From Flavobacterium aquatile LMG 4008 = ATCC 11947 (lineage in GTDB: Bacteria; Bacteroidota; Bacteroidia; Flavobacteriales; Flavobacteriaceae), in assembly GCF_000757385.1 (NCBI RefSeq), contig NZ_JRHH01000005.1:62001-126000 (forward strand): DNA of 64,000 bases. The letters are read 5' to 3'. The position numbers and the translations under genes are program-made. The notes beneath the pieces were generated by a model. It worked only from the letters and a program-made list of their open reading frames with translations. It had not been told where the DNA came from and searched no databases. Of the stretch, positions 54,064 to 62,475 are shown in pieces (the first letter of the stretch is position 1; each line of letters opens with the position of its first letter).

Positions 54064-55092
54064 ATGAATATTTATAAAATTCTTAAACTCAACCAATCTA
54101 TAAAAAGTCATAGAATTAAATTTTTAGGGCTATGGTTGTTGAGTATTTCAAATAAAAGGTATTTGTCTATTCAGTTTGATCCAGTTCTTGCGTGTAATCT
54201 TAGATGCAAAATGTGCTATTTTACAGACAATGAAATTGTAAAAAAACTTAAGGGAATTTTTAAAAAAGAAGATTTAGAAATTCTTGCCAAAATTAATTAC
54301 AAAAATGCATTGCGATTGCAAATAGGTTGTGGAGCAGAACCAACTCTTTTTAAACACGTTACAGATATTATAAAACTCGGTAAAGAATACAAAATTCCGC
54401 ACATAAGTTTAATAACGAATGGCAATTTACTCACCGAAAAAGATGTTGTAGACTATTCAAATGCTGGATTGAACGAGTTTATACTTTCTATGCACGGTGT
54501 AAAAAAAGAAAGCTATGAAAACTTTATGAGTAAAGGCGATTTCTCAAAATTCAATCAGGTTTTACAATGGATTTCAAATGAAAAAATAACTAATAAAAAC
54601 CTATCATTACGAATAAATTACACCTTTAATGTTGACAATTTCTTCGAATTAAAAGATTTTTTTGCCGATTATGGCAAGTACAATATCGACACAATACAAT
54701 TTCGTCCAATTGATAAAATCGGCGAAACCGAATACAATAATTTTGATTTGTCTGCAATAGAAAATGAGTATTCCACAATAATTGGTGCGTTAAAAAACGA
54801 GGCAATTTCTAGAAAAATCACCTTCCTTGCACCAAGTTCTATTAAAAGAGATTTAAATCAAAATGTGGTCGAAAACACCAACAATAGTTCTTTTCTTGTG
54901 CCCTATACTAATTTTTACGTTGGACCAGATTTCGTCTGGAAAGATAATTTCGATTGGAAAACCCAAACATTTTCGCAATGGAAAAAACAAAACAATTGGA
55001 ATTTAACAATCTTTAAAAACATTTTTATTTCTAAGAAAAAACTAGAAAAATTAAATAGAAATATGCTTAATTACAACGTAGATATCAATTAA
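54064..55092 (+). CDS. Radical SAM protein, uncharacterised
   Basis: 342 residues. The 4Fe-4S motif CNLRCKMC (Cys44, Cys48, Cys51) and the GCGAEPTLF SAM-binding block (about 95-103) are clear. No extra SPASM-type Cys cluster is present in the C-terminal part, so it holds one cluster only. The ATG directly abuts the porZ stop (TAAATG), so translation is coupled. Substrate unknown; peptide or surface glycan modification linked to PorZ is possible but unproved. Confidence 0.82.
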   Translation: MNIYKILKLNQSIKSHRIKFLGLWLLSISNKRYLSIQFDPVLACNLRCKMCYFTDNEIVKKLKGIFKKEDLEILAKINYKNALRLQIGCGAEPTLFKHVTDIIKLGKEYKIPHISLITNGNLLTEKDVVDYSNAGLNEFILSMHGVKKESYENFMSKGDFSKFNQVLQWISNEKITNKNLSLRINYTFNVDNFFELKDFFADYGKYNIDTIQFRPIDKIGETEYNNFDLSAIENEYSTIIGALKNEAISRKITFLAPSSIKRDLNQNVVENTNNSSFLVPYTNFYVGPDFVWKDNFDWKTQTFSQWKKQNNWNLTIFKNIFISKKKLEKLNRNMLNYNVDIN

Positions 55093-55096
55093 GTAA

Positions 55097-55810
55097 ATGT
55101 TAGTTAAAACCAAAGCCATTGTAATTTCATCATTAAAATATCAAGAAAAAAGCTTGATTGTAAAATGTTTCACACAATCCGACGGACTTAAAAGTTACTT
55201 TGTACAAAGTGCCTATTCTGGAAAAAAATCAAATCAAAAAATTGCTTATTTTCAGCCCTTGACAATTTTAGAAATTGAAGCCAATCACAAAAACAAAGGC
55301 ACATTAGAACATTTTAAAGAGATAAAATTAGCAGCAGCTTTTCAAACCATTAATACCGATATTGTAAAAAGCACTATTGTCATTTTCTTGTCAGAAATGT
55401 TACACCACAGCATTCAAGAAGAAGAAAAAAACGAAAACTTATTTACTTTTCTAGAAACTGCATTACTTTGGCTCGATACACACGAAGAAACATCTAATTT
55501 TCATCTGATTTTATTGCTGGAAATCACAAAATTCTTAGGATTTTACCCAGATAATTCCGAAACCGATTTCAAACATTTTGAAATGATCGACGGAATATTT
55601 TCGCCTTTTCAAGGAACAAGTTGCCTTAACGAACACGAAACGCATTTGTTTAAAAAACTAATCAATCTGAAATTCGATTCCGACCAAAAAGTCTTCGCCG
55701 GAATTGAACGTCAAATTCTGCTAAAAATACTATTAGATTATTATTCCATTCACCTCGACGGATTTAAAAAACCAAAATCACTTGACGTTTTAAAGGAAGT
55801 TTTTTCATAA
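55097..55810 (+). CDS. recO: DNA repair protein RecO
   Basis: 237 residues. N-terminal OB fold (KTKAIVISSLKYQEKSLIVK, about 4-23) and helical C-terminal region, the RecO layout. Works with RecR to load RecA in gap repair. Lies 4 bp after the radical SAM gene. Confidence 0.9.
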   Translation: MLVKTKAIVISSLKYQEKSLIVKCFTQSDGLKSYFVQSAYSGKKSNQKIAYFQPLTILEIEANHKNKGTLEHFKEIKLAAAFQTINTDIVKSTIVIFLSEMLHHSIQEEEKNENLFTFLETALLWLDTHEETSNFHLILLLEITKFLGFYPDNSETDFKHFEMIDGIFSPFQGTSCLNEHETHLFKKLINLKFDSDQKVFAGIERQILLKILLDYYSIHLDGFKKPKSLDVLKEVFS

Positions 55811-55834
55811 AAAGATAAAAAAGCATCCTTCTTT

Positions 55835-55895
55835 CTAATTTTTCGTCAAAAGTCCATTCTCTTTTCTCTATTTTCTATTCTCTTTTCTCAAAATT
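55835..55895 (+). repeat. TTCTCTTTTCTC-type pyrimidine repeat
   Basis: CTTTCTA, CATTCTCTTTTCTC, TATTTTCTATTCTCTTTTCTC in tandem; related wording (reverse sense) after the aldehyde dehydrogenase gene at about 18437-18470. Confidence 0.5.
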
Positions 55896-55898
55896 CAT

Positions 55899-55906
55899 TA
55901 CTTTCG
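55899..55906 (+). promoter_or_regulatory. Probable -7 element of ileS
   Basis: TACTTTCG, one mismatch to TAnnTTTG, 25 bp before the ATG at 55932. Confidence 0.5.
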
Positions 55907-55931
55907 CAAATTGATTTTAGAAAACGATAAA

Positions 55932-58900
55932 ATGAGCACAAAATTTACTGAATACAAAGGACTTGACTTACCAACAGTAGCGTCAGAAGTTCTAAAATTT
56001 TGGAAAGAAAAGAACATCTTTGAACAGTCTGTAACTTCTCGAGAAGGAAACCAACCTTACGTGTTTTTTGAAGGTCCGCCATCTGCAAATGGTTTGCCAG
56101 GAATTCACCACGTAATGGCGCGTGCCATTAAAGATATTTTTTGTCGTTATAAAACTCAAAAAGGGTTCCAAGTTAAGCGTAAAGCAGGTTGGGATACACA
56201 CGGTTTGCCAGTAGAATTAGGCACTGAGAAAGAATTAGGAATCACCAAAGAAGACATCGGAAAAACTATTTCTATCGAAGAATATAACGAAGCGTGCAAA
56301 AAAACCGTAATGCGTTACACCGACGTTTGGAACGACCTTACCGAAAAAATGGGTTATTGGGTTGATATGGAAGATCCGTATGTGACTTACAAATCCAAAT
56401 ATATGGAATCGGTTTGGTGGTTGCTTAAGCAAATTTACAACAAAGATTTACTATACAAAGGTTACACAATTCAACCCTATTCTCCAAAAGCTGGAACAGG
56501 TTTATCTTCACACGAAGTAAACCAACCAGGAAGTTACAGAGATGTTACGGATACAACTGTTGTGGCACAATTTAAAACTAAAAATGAAACATTACCAAGC
56601 TTTTTACAAGGTTTTGGAGATATTCATATTTTGGCTTGGACGACAACGCCTTGGACATTGCCTTCAAATACAGCATTAACCGTTGGGCCAAAAATCGATT
56701 ATGTTTTGGTGGAAACGTTCAATCAATATACATTCGAACCTGCAAAAGTTGTCTTGGCTAAAAACTTAGTCGGAAAACAATTCGGAAAAGGATTTGCAGC
56801 AAGCGAAAATTCATCTGATTTTGAAAATTATAAAGCTGGTGATAAAGTAATTCCATTCAAAATTTTAACCGAATTTAAAGGAAAAGACTTAGTTGGAATT
56901 CGCTACGAACAATTAATGCCGTTAACGTTACCATATCAAAATCCAGAAAATGCTTTCCGAGTAATTTCAGGAGATTTCGTAACGACAGAAGACGGAACTG
57001 GAATTGTGCACACCGCGCCAACTTTTGGTGCCGATGATGCTAAAGTTGCCAAAGAAGCGTCGCCAGAAATTCCGCCAATGTTGGTTTTGGATGCCAATGG
57101 AAATCCGGTGCCTTTGGTTGATTTACAAGGAAAATTTATTCAAGGTTTAGGCGATTTATCTGGAAAATATGTTAAAAACGAATATTATGATGCCGGAACT
57201 GCTCCAGAACGTTCTGCCGATGTTGAAATTGCCATCCAATTAAAAGAAGAAAATAAAGCTTTTAAAGTAGAAAAATACGTTCACAGTTATCCACACAGTT
57301 GGAGAACCGACGAACCATTATTATATTACCCATTAGATTCATGGTTCATTAAAGTAACTGATGTTAAAGACAGAATGTTCGACCTTAACGAAACCATCAA
57401 CTGGAAACCAAAAGCTACAGGTGAAGGACGTTTTGGAAACTGGTTGAAAAATGCCAACGACTGGAATTTATCGCGCTCAAGATATTGGGGAATTCCATTG
57501 CCAATTTGGAGAACCGAAGACGGAACTGAAGAAGTTTTAATTGGTTCAGTCGAAGAATTATATTCTGAAATCGAAAAATCTATCACTGCTGGTTTTCAAT
57601 CAGAAAATCCTTTTAAAGGTTTTGAAGTGGGTAATATGAGCGAAGAAAACTACGATTTGGTTGATTTACATAAAAATGTAGTTGATGCAATTACACTAGT
57701 TTCTGCTTCTGGAAAGCCAATGAAGCGTGAAAGTGATTTGATTGATGTTTGGTTCGATTCGGGTGCAATGCCTTATGCACAATGGCATTATCCATTTGAA
57801 AATAAAGAACTAATTGACGGAGTTTGTCATTCTGAACTTGTTTCAGAATCTCAAGACCAGAACCTGAAACAAGTTCAGGTTGACAAGCGCATGTTTCCTG
57901 CCGATTTTATTGCCGAAGGTGTAGACCAAACGCGTGGTTGGTTCTATACTTTACACGCCATCGGAACATTAGTATTTGATAAAATTGCCTATAAAAATGT
58001 AGTTTCTAACGGATTAGTTTTAGACAAAAACGGTCAGAAAATGTCGAAACGTCTAGGAAACGCTACTGATCCTTTTACAACAATCGCCGAATATGGTCCA
58101 GATGCGACACGTTGGTATATGATTTCAAATGCTAATCCTTGGGATAATTTAAAGTTTGATATTGAAGGTGTTGCTGAGGTTCGTAGAAAATTCTTCGGAA
58201 CGTTATACAATACTTATTCGTTCTTTAGTTTGTATGCTAACATTGATAATTTCAACTACTCAGAAGCTGAAATTCCGTTAAACGAAAGACCAGAAATTGA
58301 TCGTTGGATTTTATCTGAATTGCATACTTTGATAAAAGTGGTTGATGAAGCTTACGCCGATTACGAACCAACAAAAGCAGCAAGAGCAATCTCCGATTTC
58401 GTTCAGGAGAATTTAAGTAACTGGTACGTTCGTTTGTGCAGAAGAAGATTCTGGAAAGGCGAATATGGAACCGATAAAATTGCGGCTTATCAAACGCTTT
58501 ATACGTGTTTGTTGACTGTTGCAAAATTGGGTGCGCCAATCGCTCCATTCTTCATGGACAAACTTTACAGAGATTTAACACAAGCGACACATTCAGAGGA
58601 ATTTGAGTCAGTACATTTGGCGAAATTTCCAAATTCGGTTGAAAACTTTGTTGATAAATCACTTGAGAGCAAAATGATGAAAGCACAGACGGTTTCGTCA
58701 CTAGTTTTATCGCTTAGAAAAAAGGAGATGATTAAAGTGCGTCAACCGTTGCAAAAGGTTATGATTCCTATACTTGACGAAAATCAACGTGCTGAAATCG
58801 AGGCAGTTTCCGACCTGATAAAAGCCGAAGTAAACGTGAAAGAAATCGAACTTTTAGACGATGCATCGGGTGTTTTAGTGAAGCAAATTAAACCTAATTT

Positions 58901-59396
58901 TAAAGCACTTGGACCACGATTTGGTAAAGATATGGGATTGATTTCTAATGAGATACAAAAATTTTCACAAGATCAAATTAATGAAATTGATGGCAAAGGC
59001 GAGTTAACGCTTGTTATTTCAGGAAAAAGTATAACTTTAACTTCTGAAGATGTAGAAATAGCATCGCAAGATATTCCGGGTTGGTTGGTTGCAAATGCTA
59101 ACGGAATTACAGTAGCATTAGACATCACCATTTCACCAGAATTGAAGCAAGAAGGAATTGCGAGAGAATTGGTAAACAGAATTCAAAACATCAGAAAAGA
59201 TTCTGGATTTGAAGTTACCGATAAAATAAAAGTACAGTTGCAACGAAGTGGTGAATTAGAAGAAGCGATTAAAAATAACGAAGACTATATTAAGTCGGAA
59301 ACGTTAACCGAAAACTTAATTTTTCAAGATAACGTAGATAATGGTATAGAAATTGAGTTTGACGATATAAAAACAAAAATATTAATCTCAAAATAG
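55932..59396 (+). CDS. ileS: Isoleucine-tRNA ligase carrying an in-frame repeat insertion
   Basis: 1154 residues from the ATG at 55932; the longer frame starts at TTG. Class I synthetase of the long type: HIGH-like motif GIHHVMARA (about 57-65), editing domain (about 200-410), WDTHGLPVE, and KMSKR motif (about 704-708). Charges tRNA-Ile. A stretch of about 21 residues (about 632-652, CHSELVSESQ and NLKQVQVD) is encoded by a palindromic repeat and stands between YPFENKELIDG and FPADFIAEGVDQTRGWF, which are normally almost adjacent. The frame stays open. Confidence 0.97.
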   Translation: MSTKFTEYKGLDLPTVASEVLKFWKEKNIFEQSVTSREGNQPYVFFEGPPSANGLPGIHHVMARAIKDIFCRYKTQKGFQVKRKAGWDTHGLPVELGTEKELGITKEDIGKTISIEEYNEACKKTVMRYTDVWNDLTEKMGYWVDMEDPYVTYKSKYMESVWWLLKQIYNKDLLYKGYTIQPYSPKAGTGLSSHEVNQPGSYRDVTDTTVVAQFKTKNETLPSFLQGFGDIHILAWTTTPWTLPSNTALTVGPKIDYVLVETFNQYTFEPAKVVLAKNLVGKQFGKGFAASENSSDFENYKAGDKVIPFKILTEFKGKDLVGIRYEQLMPLTLPYQNPENAFRVISGDFVTTEDGTGIVHTAPTFGADDAKVAKEASPEIPPMLVLDANGNPVPLVDLQGKFIQGLGDLSGKYVKNEYYDAGTAPERSADVEIAIQLKEENKAFKVEKYVHSYPHSWRTDEPLLYYPLDSWFIKVTDVKDRMFDLNETINWKPKATGEGRFGNWLKNANDWNLSRSRYWGIPLPIWRTEDGTEEVLIGSVEELYSEIEKSITAGFQSENPFKGFEVGNMSEENYDLVDLHKNVVDAITLVSASGKPMKRESDLIDVWFDSGAMPYAQWHYPFENKELIDGVCHSELVSESQDQNLKQVQVDKRMFPADFIAEGVDQTRGWFYTLHAIGTLVFDKIAYKNVVSNGLVLDKNGQKMSKRLGNATDPFTTIAEYGPDATRWYMISNANPWDNLKFDIEGVAEVRRKFFGTLYNTYSFFSLYANIDNFNYSEAEIPLNERPEIDRWILSELHTLIKVVDEAYADYEPTKAARAISDFVQENLSNWYVRLCRRRFWKGEYGTDKIAAYQTLYTCLLTVAKLGAPIAPFFMDKLYRDLTQATHSEEFESVHLAKFPNSVENFVDKSLESKMMKAQTVSSLVLSLRKKEMIKVRQPLQKVMIPILDENQRAEIEAVSDLIKAEVNVKEIELLDDASGVLVKQIKPNFKALGPRFGKDMGLISNEIQKFSQDQINEIDGKGELTLVISGKSITLTSEDVEIASQDIPGWLVANANGITVALDITISPELKQEGIARELVNRIQNIRKDSGFEVTDKIKVQLQRSGELEEAIKNNEDYIKSETLTENLIFQDNVDNGIEIEFDDIKTKILISK
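57825..57885. repeat. Palindromic REP-like element inside ileS
   Basis: Arms 57825-57850 and 57860-57885 (26 bp each) pair around a 9-nt loop. The left arm core CTGAACTTGTTTCAG is identical to the intergenic copy at 40547-40609. Translated in frame as part of the synthetase. Confidence 0.88.
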
Positions 59397-59402
59397 AAAA
59401 CG

Positions 59403-59783
59403 ATGGTAGATGAAAAAATGAGATACTCTGAAGCTGATTTAGCAGAGTTCAAAGAAATTATCCTTAATAAAATTGAAAAAGCACAAATAGATTTAGAATT
59501 AATCAAAAGTGCTTATATGAACGATTTAAATAATGGAACCGACGATACGTCACCAACATTCAAAGCATTCGAAGAAGGAAGCGAAACAATGAGTAAAGAA
59601 GCGAATTCGCAATTGGCAATTCGTCAAGAGAAATTCATTCGCGACTTGAAAAACGCGCTTTTCCGTGTAGAAAACAAAACTTATGGTGTTTGTAAAGTAA
59701 CAGGAAAGTTAATTGGAAAAGAAAGACTAAAAATCGTTCCTCATGCTACAATGAGTATTGAAGCTAAAAATTTACAACGATAA
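59403..59783 (+). CDS. DksA/TraR family protein with degenerate zinc finger
   Basis: 126 residues. N-terminal coiled coil (about 10-85) and DksA-type C-terminal region GVCKVTGKLIGKERLKIVPH. Only one of the four zinc-binding Cys is left (Cys97), the others being Thr, Ser and similar, so it does not form a C4 zinc finger. DksA-like proteins bind RNA polymerase and act with ppGpp. Starts 6 bp after ileS; co-transcribed. Confidence 0.86.
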   Translation: MVDEKMRYSEADLAEFKEIILNKIEKAQIDLELIKSAYMNDLNNGTDDTSPTFKAFEEGSETMSKEANSQLAIRQEKFIRDLKNALFRVENKTYGVCKVTGKLIGKERLKIVPHATMSIEAKNLQR

Positions 59784-59801
59784 TACTTCGTATATAAATA
59801 G

Positions 59802-59829
59802 AAAACCTCGCTAATTGGCGAGGTTTTTT
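59802..59829 (+). terminator. Terminator after ileS-dksA unit
   Basis: Stem AACCTCGC (59804-59811) with GCGAGGTT (59818-59825), T-run. Confidence 0.85.
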
Positions 59830-59882
59830 GGTTTTGAAAAGAAAAATATTTATTATATATTTTGTTAATTCTAGTTTGTTGA

Positions 59883-60272
59883 TTAAGGTTTTTTATAAAT
59901 AATTGTAAAGTTTTCTTCAAATGCTGGTTGCATAATATTTATATCCCAATCTTTTGGTATTTCTTGAAAAACTTCTTTTAGTTTTAATACTAGTTGAAAC
60001 CAACCCGGAGATTCTTCATTGATTGTTAAAACATGACCTTCTGAAATAATATCCATAGCGACTAAATCATAAATAACAACATCTTTTTTATAAGTATTTA
60101 TTTGATCTATATCAGACCAATTTATTGATTTTTGAAAATCTTTTGATTTAAATTTGAAACCTAATTCAGTATATTCAAACATTCCTAAATCAGAATAAAT
60201 TTCATCAAATGATTTGGTTTTTTCTATGATTTTAGGAGTTTTTCGTTTAAATAAATTTTTAAAGAAATCCAT
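59883..60272 (-). CDS. Hypothetical soluble protein
   Basis: 129 residues, no signal peptide, not recognised. Basic start (FFKNLFKRKTPKIIEK), then a mixed alpha/beta domain with GFKFKSKDFQKSINWSDIDQ. The compact size and aromatic content recall immunity-type proteins, but no toxin gene is adjacent, so that is not claimed. Fourteen bp after the LVIVD lipoprotein gene, so co-transcribed. Confidence 0.6.
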   Translation of the reverse strand: MDFFKNLFKRKTPKIIEKTKSFDEIYSDLGMFEYTELGFKFKSKDFQKSINWSDIDQINTYKKDVVIYDLVAMDIISEGHVLTINEESPGWFQLVLKLKEVFQEIPKDWDINIMQPAFEENFTIIYKKP

Positions 60273-60286
60273 ATGAGTTTTTTTAT

Positions 60287-61534
60287 TTAAAAACTTATCT
60301 CACTAATAGGAACCAACGTAAAATTAGCTCCATAATTGTATTGAATAATTTTATTCGTTCCCACAACAATTAAATGACTGTTCAACGGAATCACATCTTT
60401 TACATCTTCATTGTAGGTGTTCTCTAAAGTTAAATTGGAGCTGTTTACGGCATTAAAAACCTTTAAACCATTTGTGCCACAACATACATACAAAACATCA
60501 TTGCGAATGCCTAATCCGTAAGGTTGGTCTAGTAAAGTTGTAGAAAGCAAAGTTGGATTAGCAATATCAGTTACATCAATAACATTTACTTGGTCTTCAA
60601 TGGCACCACAACTAGAACCGCCACGAACCGTGATGTAAGCTGTATTTCCAAAAACTACTACAGGATCGCAAGCTGTTGCGTGAGAAAAACCTCCAACAAA
60701 ACTTGGGTTGAACTCATCTGTCGCATCAACAGTGTACATTCCCGAAGTCGCGCCAATAAACAACGTTTCTTTCTGGATGAATAAGGTTTCAAATATTCCG
60801 CCATTGATCCAAATATTCATAGAAACCGATTTATCAAAAAACGTATTTTCAGGATTGGTGATATTAAATACATTCAACTGATACGAATCTATCGTGTAAA
60901 GTGCGTTATTATTGATTTGAAATTTAGCATACGATCCGCCAGTTCCAATGTTGTTTCCAGCCGAACTTTCAAACCCAGATAAAGCATCATTCGCCATAAT
61001 AACTTCTGAATCATTAGGACGATTTTTCAATTGTAAAGTGAATCCAGTAATAATTTCTCCTGCTTCTGGATAAATCGTGTAATCATAATATTCGGCTTCT
61101 GTTGGATACGTTGGGGAAAACACAATCGAATTTTCTACCGTTTCCACTAACGTAATATTATTAATGTTCGAAATATCAAATACCAATAAATCCACAAAAT
61201 TATCGGCATACAAATAATTGCCTTTCACAGCAATATCATGAACGCCTTCTAGATTTATAAAAGCTGTATTTACTGGCGATGCAGGATTTTGATTATTGTA
61301 AATATGAACGCCTTCTTCCTGCGCAATATAGAAAAGATAATTTTCTGAAACGTATATCTTACCATCAGAATTGGTTGCTTTTACTCCTGTAACCGAAACA
61401 TTCGCTCTAATTTGAGTTAATGATTTTATTGTTGGAACTGCAAATTGTACTTTATCCGAATTAGAATCGTCATTGTCACAAGACACAAATAAAACGATAC
61501 TAAAAAAAGCAATTAAATACTTTAATGTTTTCAT
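60287..61534 (-). CDS. LVIVD-repeat beta-propeller lipoprotein
   Basis: 415 residues from the ATG at 61534, which starts a clean lipoprotein signal peptide (lipobox FVSC, Cys about residue 19). LVIVD-type blades (VHDIAVKGNYLYADNFVDLL; YGLGIRNDVLYVCCGTNGLK; DVKDVIPLNSHLIVVG) form a propeller. Surface or periplasm-facing lipoprotein of unknown ligand. Stands with its partner on the opposite strand between the dksA-like gene and lspA. Confidence 0.82.
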   Translation of the reverse strand: MKTLKYLIAFFSIVLFVSCDNDDSNSDKVQFAVPTIKSLTQIRANVSVTGVKATNSDGKIYVSENYLFYIAQEEGVHIYNNQNPASPVNTAFINLEGVHDIAVKGNYLYADNFVDLLVFDISNINNITLVETVENSIVFSPTYPTEAEYYDYTIYPEAGEIITGFTLQLKNRPNDSEVIMANDALSGFESSAGNNIGTGGSYAKFQINNNALYTIDSYQLNVFNITNPENTFFDKSVSMNIWINGGIFETLFIQKETLFIGATSGMYTVDATDEFNPSFVGGFSHATACDPVVVFGNTAYITVRGGSSCGAIEDQVNVIDVTDIANPTLLSTTLLDQPYGLGIRNDVLYVCCGTNGLKVFNAVNSSNLTLENTYNEDVKDVIPLNSHLIVVGTNKIIQYNYGANFTLVPISEISF

Positions 61535-61557
61535 AGCTAATGATTTATAAATCAAGT

Positions 61558-61565
61558 CAAATGTA
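61558..61565 (-). promoter_or_regulatory. -7 promoter element of the LVIVD lipoprotein gene
   Basis: Minus-strand TACATTTG, exact consensus, 23 bp before the start at 61534. Confidence 0.6.
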
Positions 61566-61702
61566 ATAAATTATTTTTTACACTTTAACAATTGTTCATG
61601 TCAATTCAAAATGAAGTGTTAAAATTATACAACTATTTAATTATCAAGTATAAATTCTTATTTCTTATTGCTAAATTATCTTTTTTTATATTATTTAATT
61701 GT

Positions 61703-61710
61703 TATTTTTG
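61703..61710 (+). promoter_or_regulatory. -7 promoter element upstream of lspA
   Basis: TATTTTTG, exact consensus. The first ATG after it (61733) belongs to a 25-codon frame, not to lspA, which starts at 61829. Confidence 0.65.
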
Positions 61711-61732
61711 CACTCAAATAACCAAAAAGACC

Positions 61733-61810
61733 ATGAAATCGCTACTATTTAAAAGTTTGCGATTGCAAAAACTAAATGATTATTTAGGCGATAACATATG
61801 TTACTGCTAA
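61733..61810 (+). CDS. Possible 25-residue leader peptide before lspA, ending CYC
   Basis: Frame from the first ATG after the promoter at 61703-61710. Starts MKSLLFKSLRLQ (basic, amphipathic) and ends YLGDNICYC, 18 bp before lspA. The frame is open further upstream, but the promoter makes 61733 the natural start. A C-terminal Cys-Tyr-Cys next to the gene for lipoprotein signal peptidase could suit translational sensing of cysteine or a short peptide. No homologue is known to me; chance is possible. Confidence 0.35.
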   Translation: MKSLLFKSLRLQKLNDYLGDNICYC

Positions 61811-61828
61811 AAAATAAAATTTAAACAT

Positions 61829-62470
61829 ATGAAACTAAGGCATTCCGTACTTTTAATACTTTTAATTTTAGTTGTAGATCAATTCTCGAAAGTTTTTGTA
61901 AAAACAAATTTCTACTATCAAGAAGAAGTTCGAATTTTTGACTGGTTTCGATTAGTATTTATAGAAAATGAAGGAATGGCTTGGGGAACTGTAATTCCTG
62001 GGGAATATGGAAAGTTGTTTTTAACAATTTTCAGAATTTTAGTCGTGCCGTTTATCGGATATTGGCTTTGGGATTCAATCATTAGAGAAAAATCGAATTT
62101 CTTGATTACTGCCATCGCTTTAATTTTTGCAGGAGCAGTTGGAAACATCATCGATTCTGTACTTTACGGAGTAATGTTTGACGACAGCACACGAACACAT
62201 TTAGCTACCTTTTTCCCAGAAGATCATTACAGCACTTGGCTTCACGGTCGTGTAGTCGATATGTTTTACTTTCCTATTATTGAAGATTATTTAGTACCAA
62301 CTTGGGTTCCGTTCATGGGCGGAAAAACAGTAACCTTTTTCAACGCAATTTTTAATGTTGCCGACGTCGCTATTTCTACAGGAGTTGGTATTTTAATTGT
62401 ATTCAATAAAAGAGCTTTCACTTTACCACCGCAAAGTATTTCTAGAGTTTTTCATAATAAATTAGATTAA
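61829..62470 (+). CDS. lspA: Lipoprotein signal peptidase (signal peptidase II)
   Basis: 213 residues, four membrane segments. Catalytic Asp144 (RVVDMFYF) and Asp179 (FNVADVAIS), family motifs NEGMAWG (47-53) and GAVGNIIDS (102-110). A loop of about 28 residues before VVDMFYF, usual in Bacteroidota, makes it longer than the E. coli enzyme. Cleaves lipoprotein signal peptides in the inner membrane. Converges with the cyclo-ligase gene, 5 bp apart. Confidence 0.95.
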   Translation: MKLRHSVLLILLILVVDQFSKVFVKTNFYYQEEVRIFDWFRLVFIENEGMAWGTVIPGEYGKLFLTIFRILVVPFIGYWLWDSIIREKSNFLITAIALIFAGAVGNIIDSVLYGVMFDDSTRTHLATFFPEDHYSTWLHGRVVDMFYFPIIEDYLVPTWVPFMGGKTVTFFNAIFNVADVAISTGVGILIVFNKRAFTLPPQSISRVFHNKLD

Positions 62471-62475
62471 TTCTT

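Noticed and set aside
59883..60272. 129-residue protein as an immunity protein
   Set aside because: No toxin or secretion effector gene is adjacent, and no family motif can be named.
61592..61732. Longer frame before lspA (72 residues)
   Set aside because: Its first part lies upstream of the promoter box at 61703 and is AT-rich; only the part from 61733 is considered.
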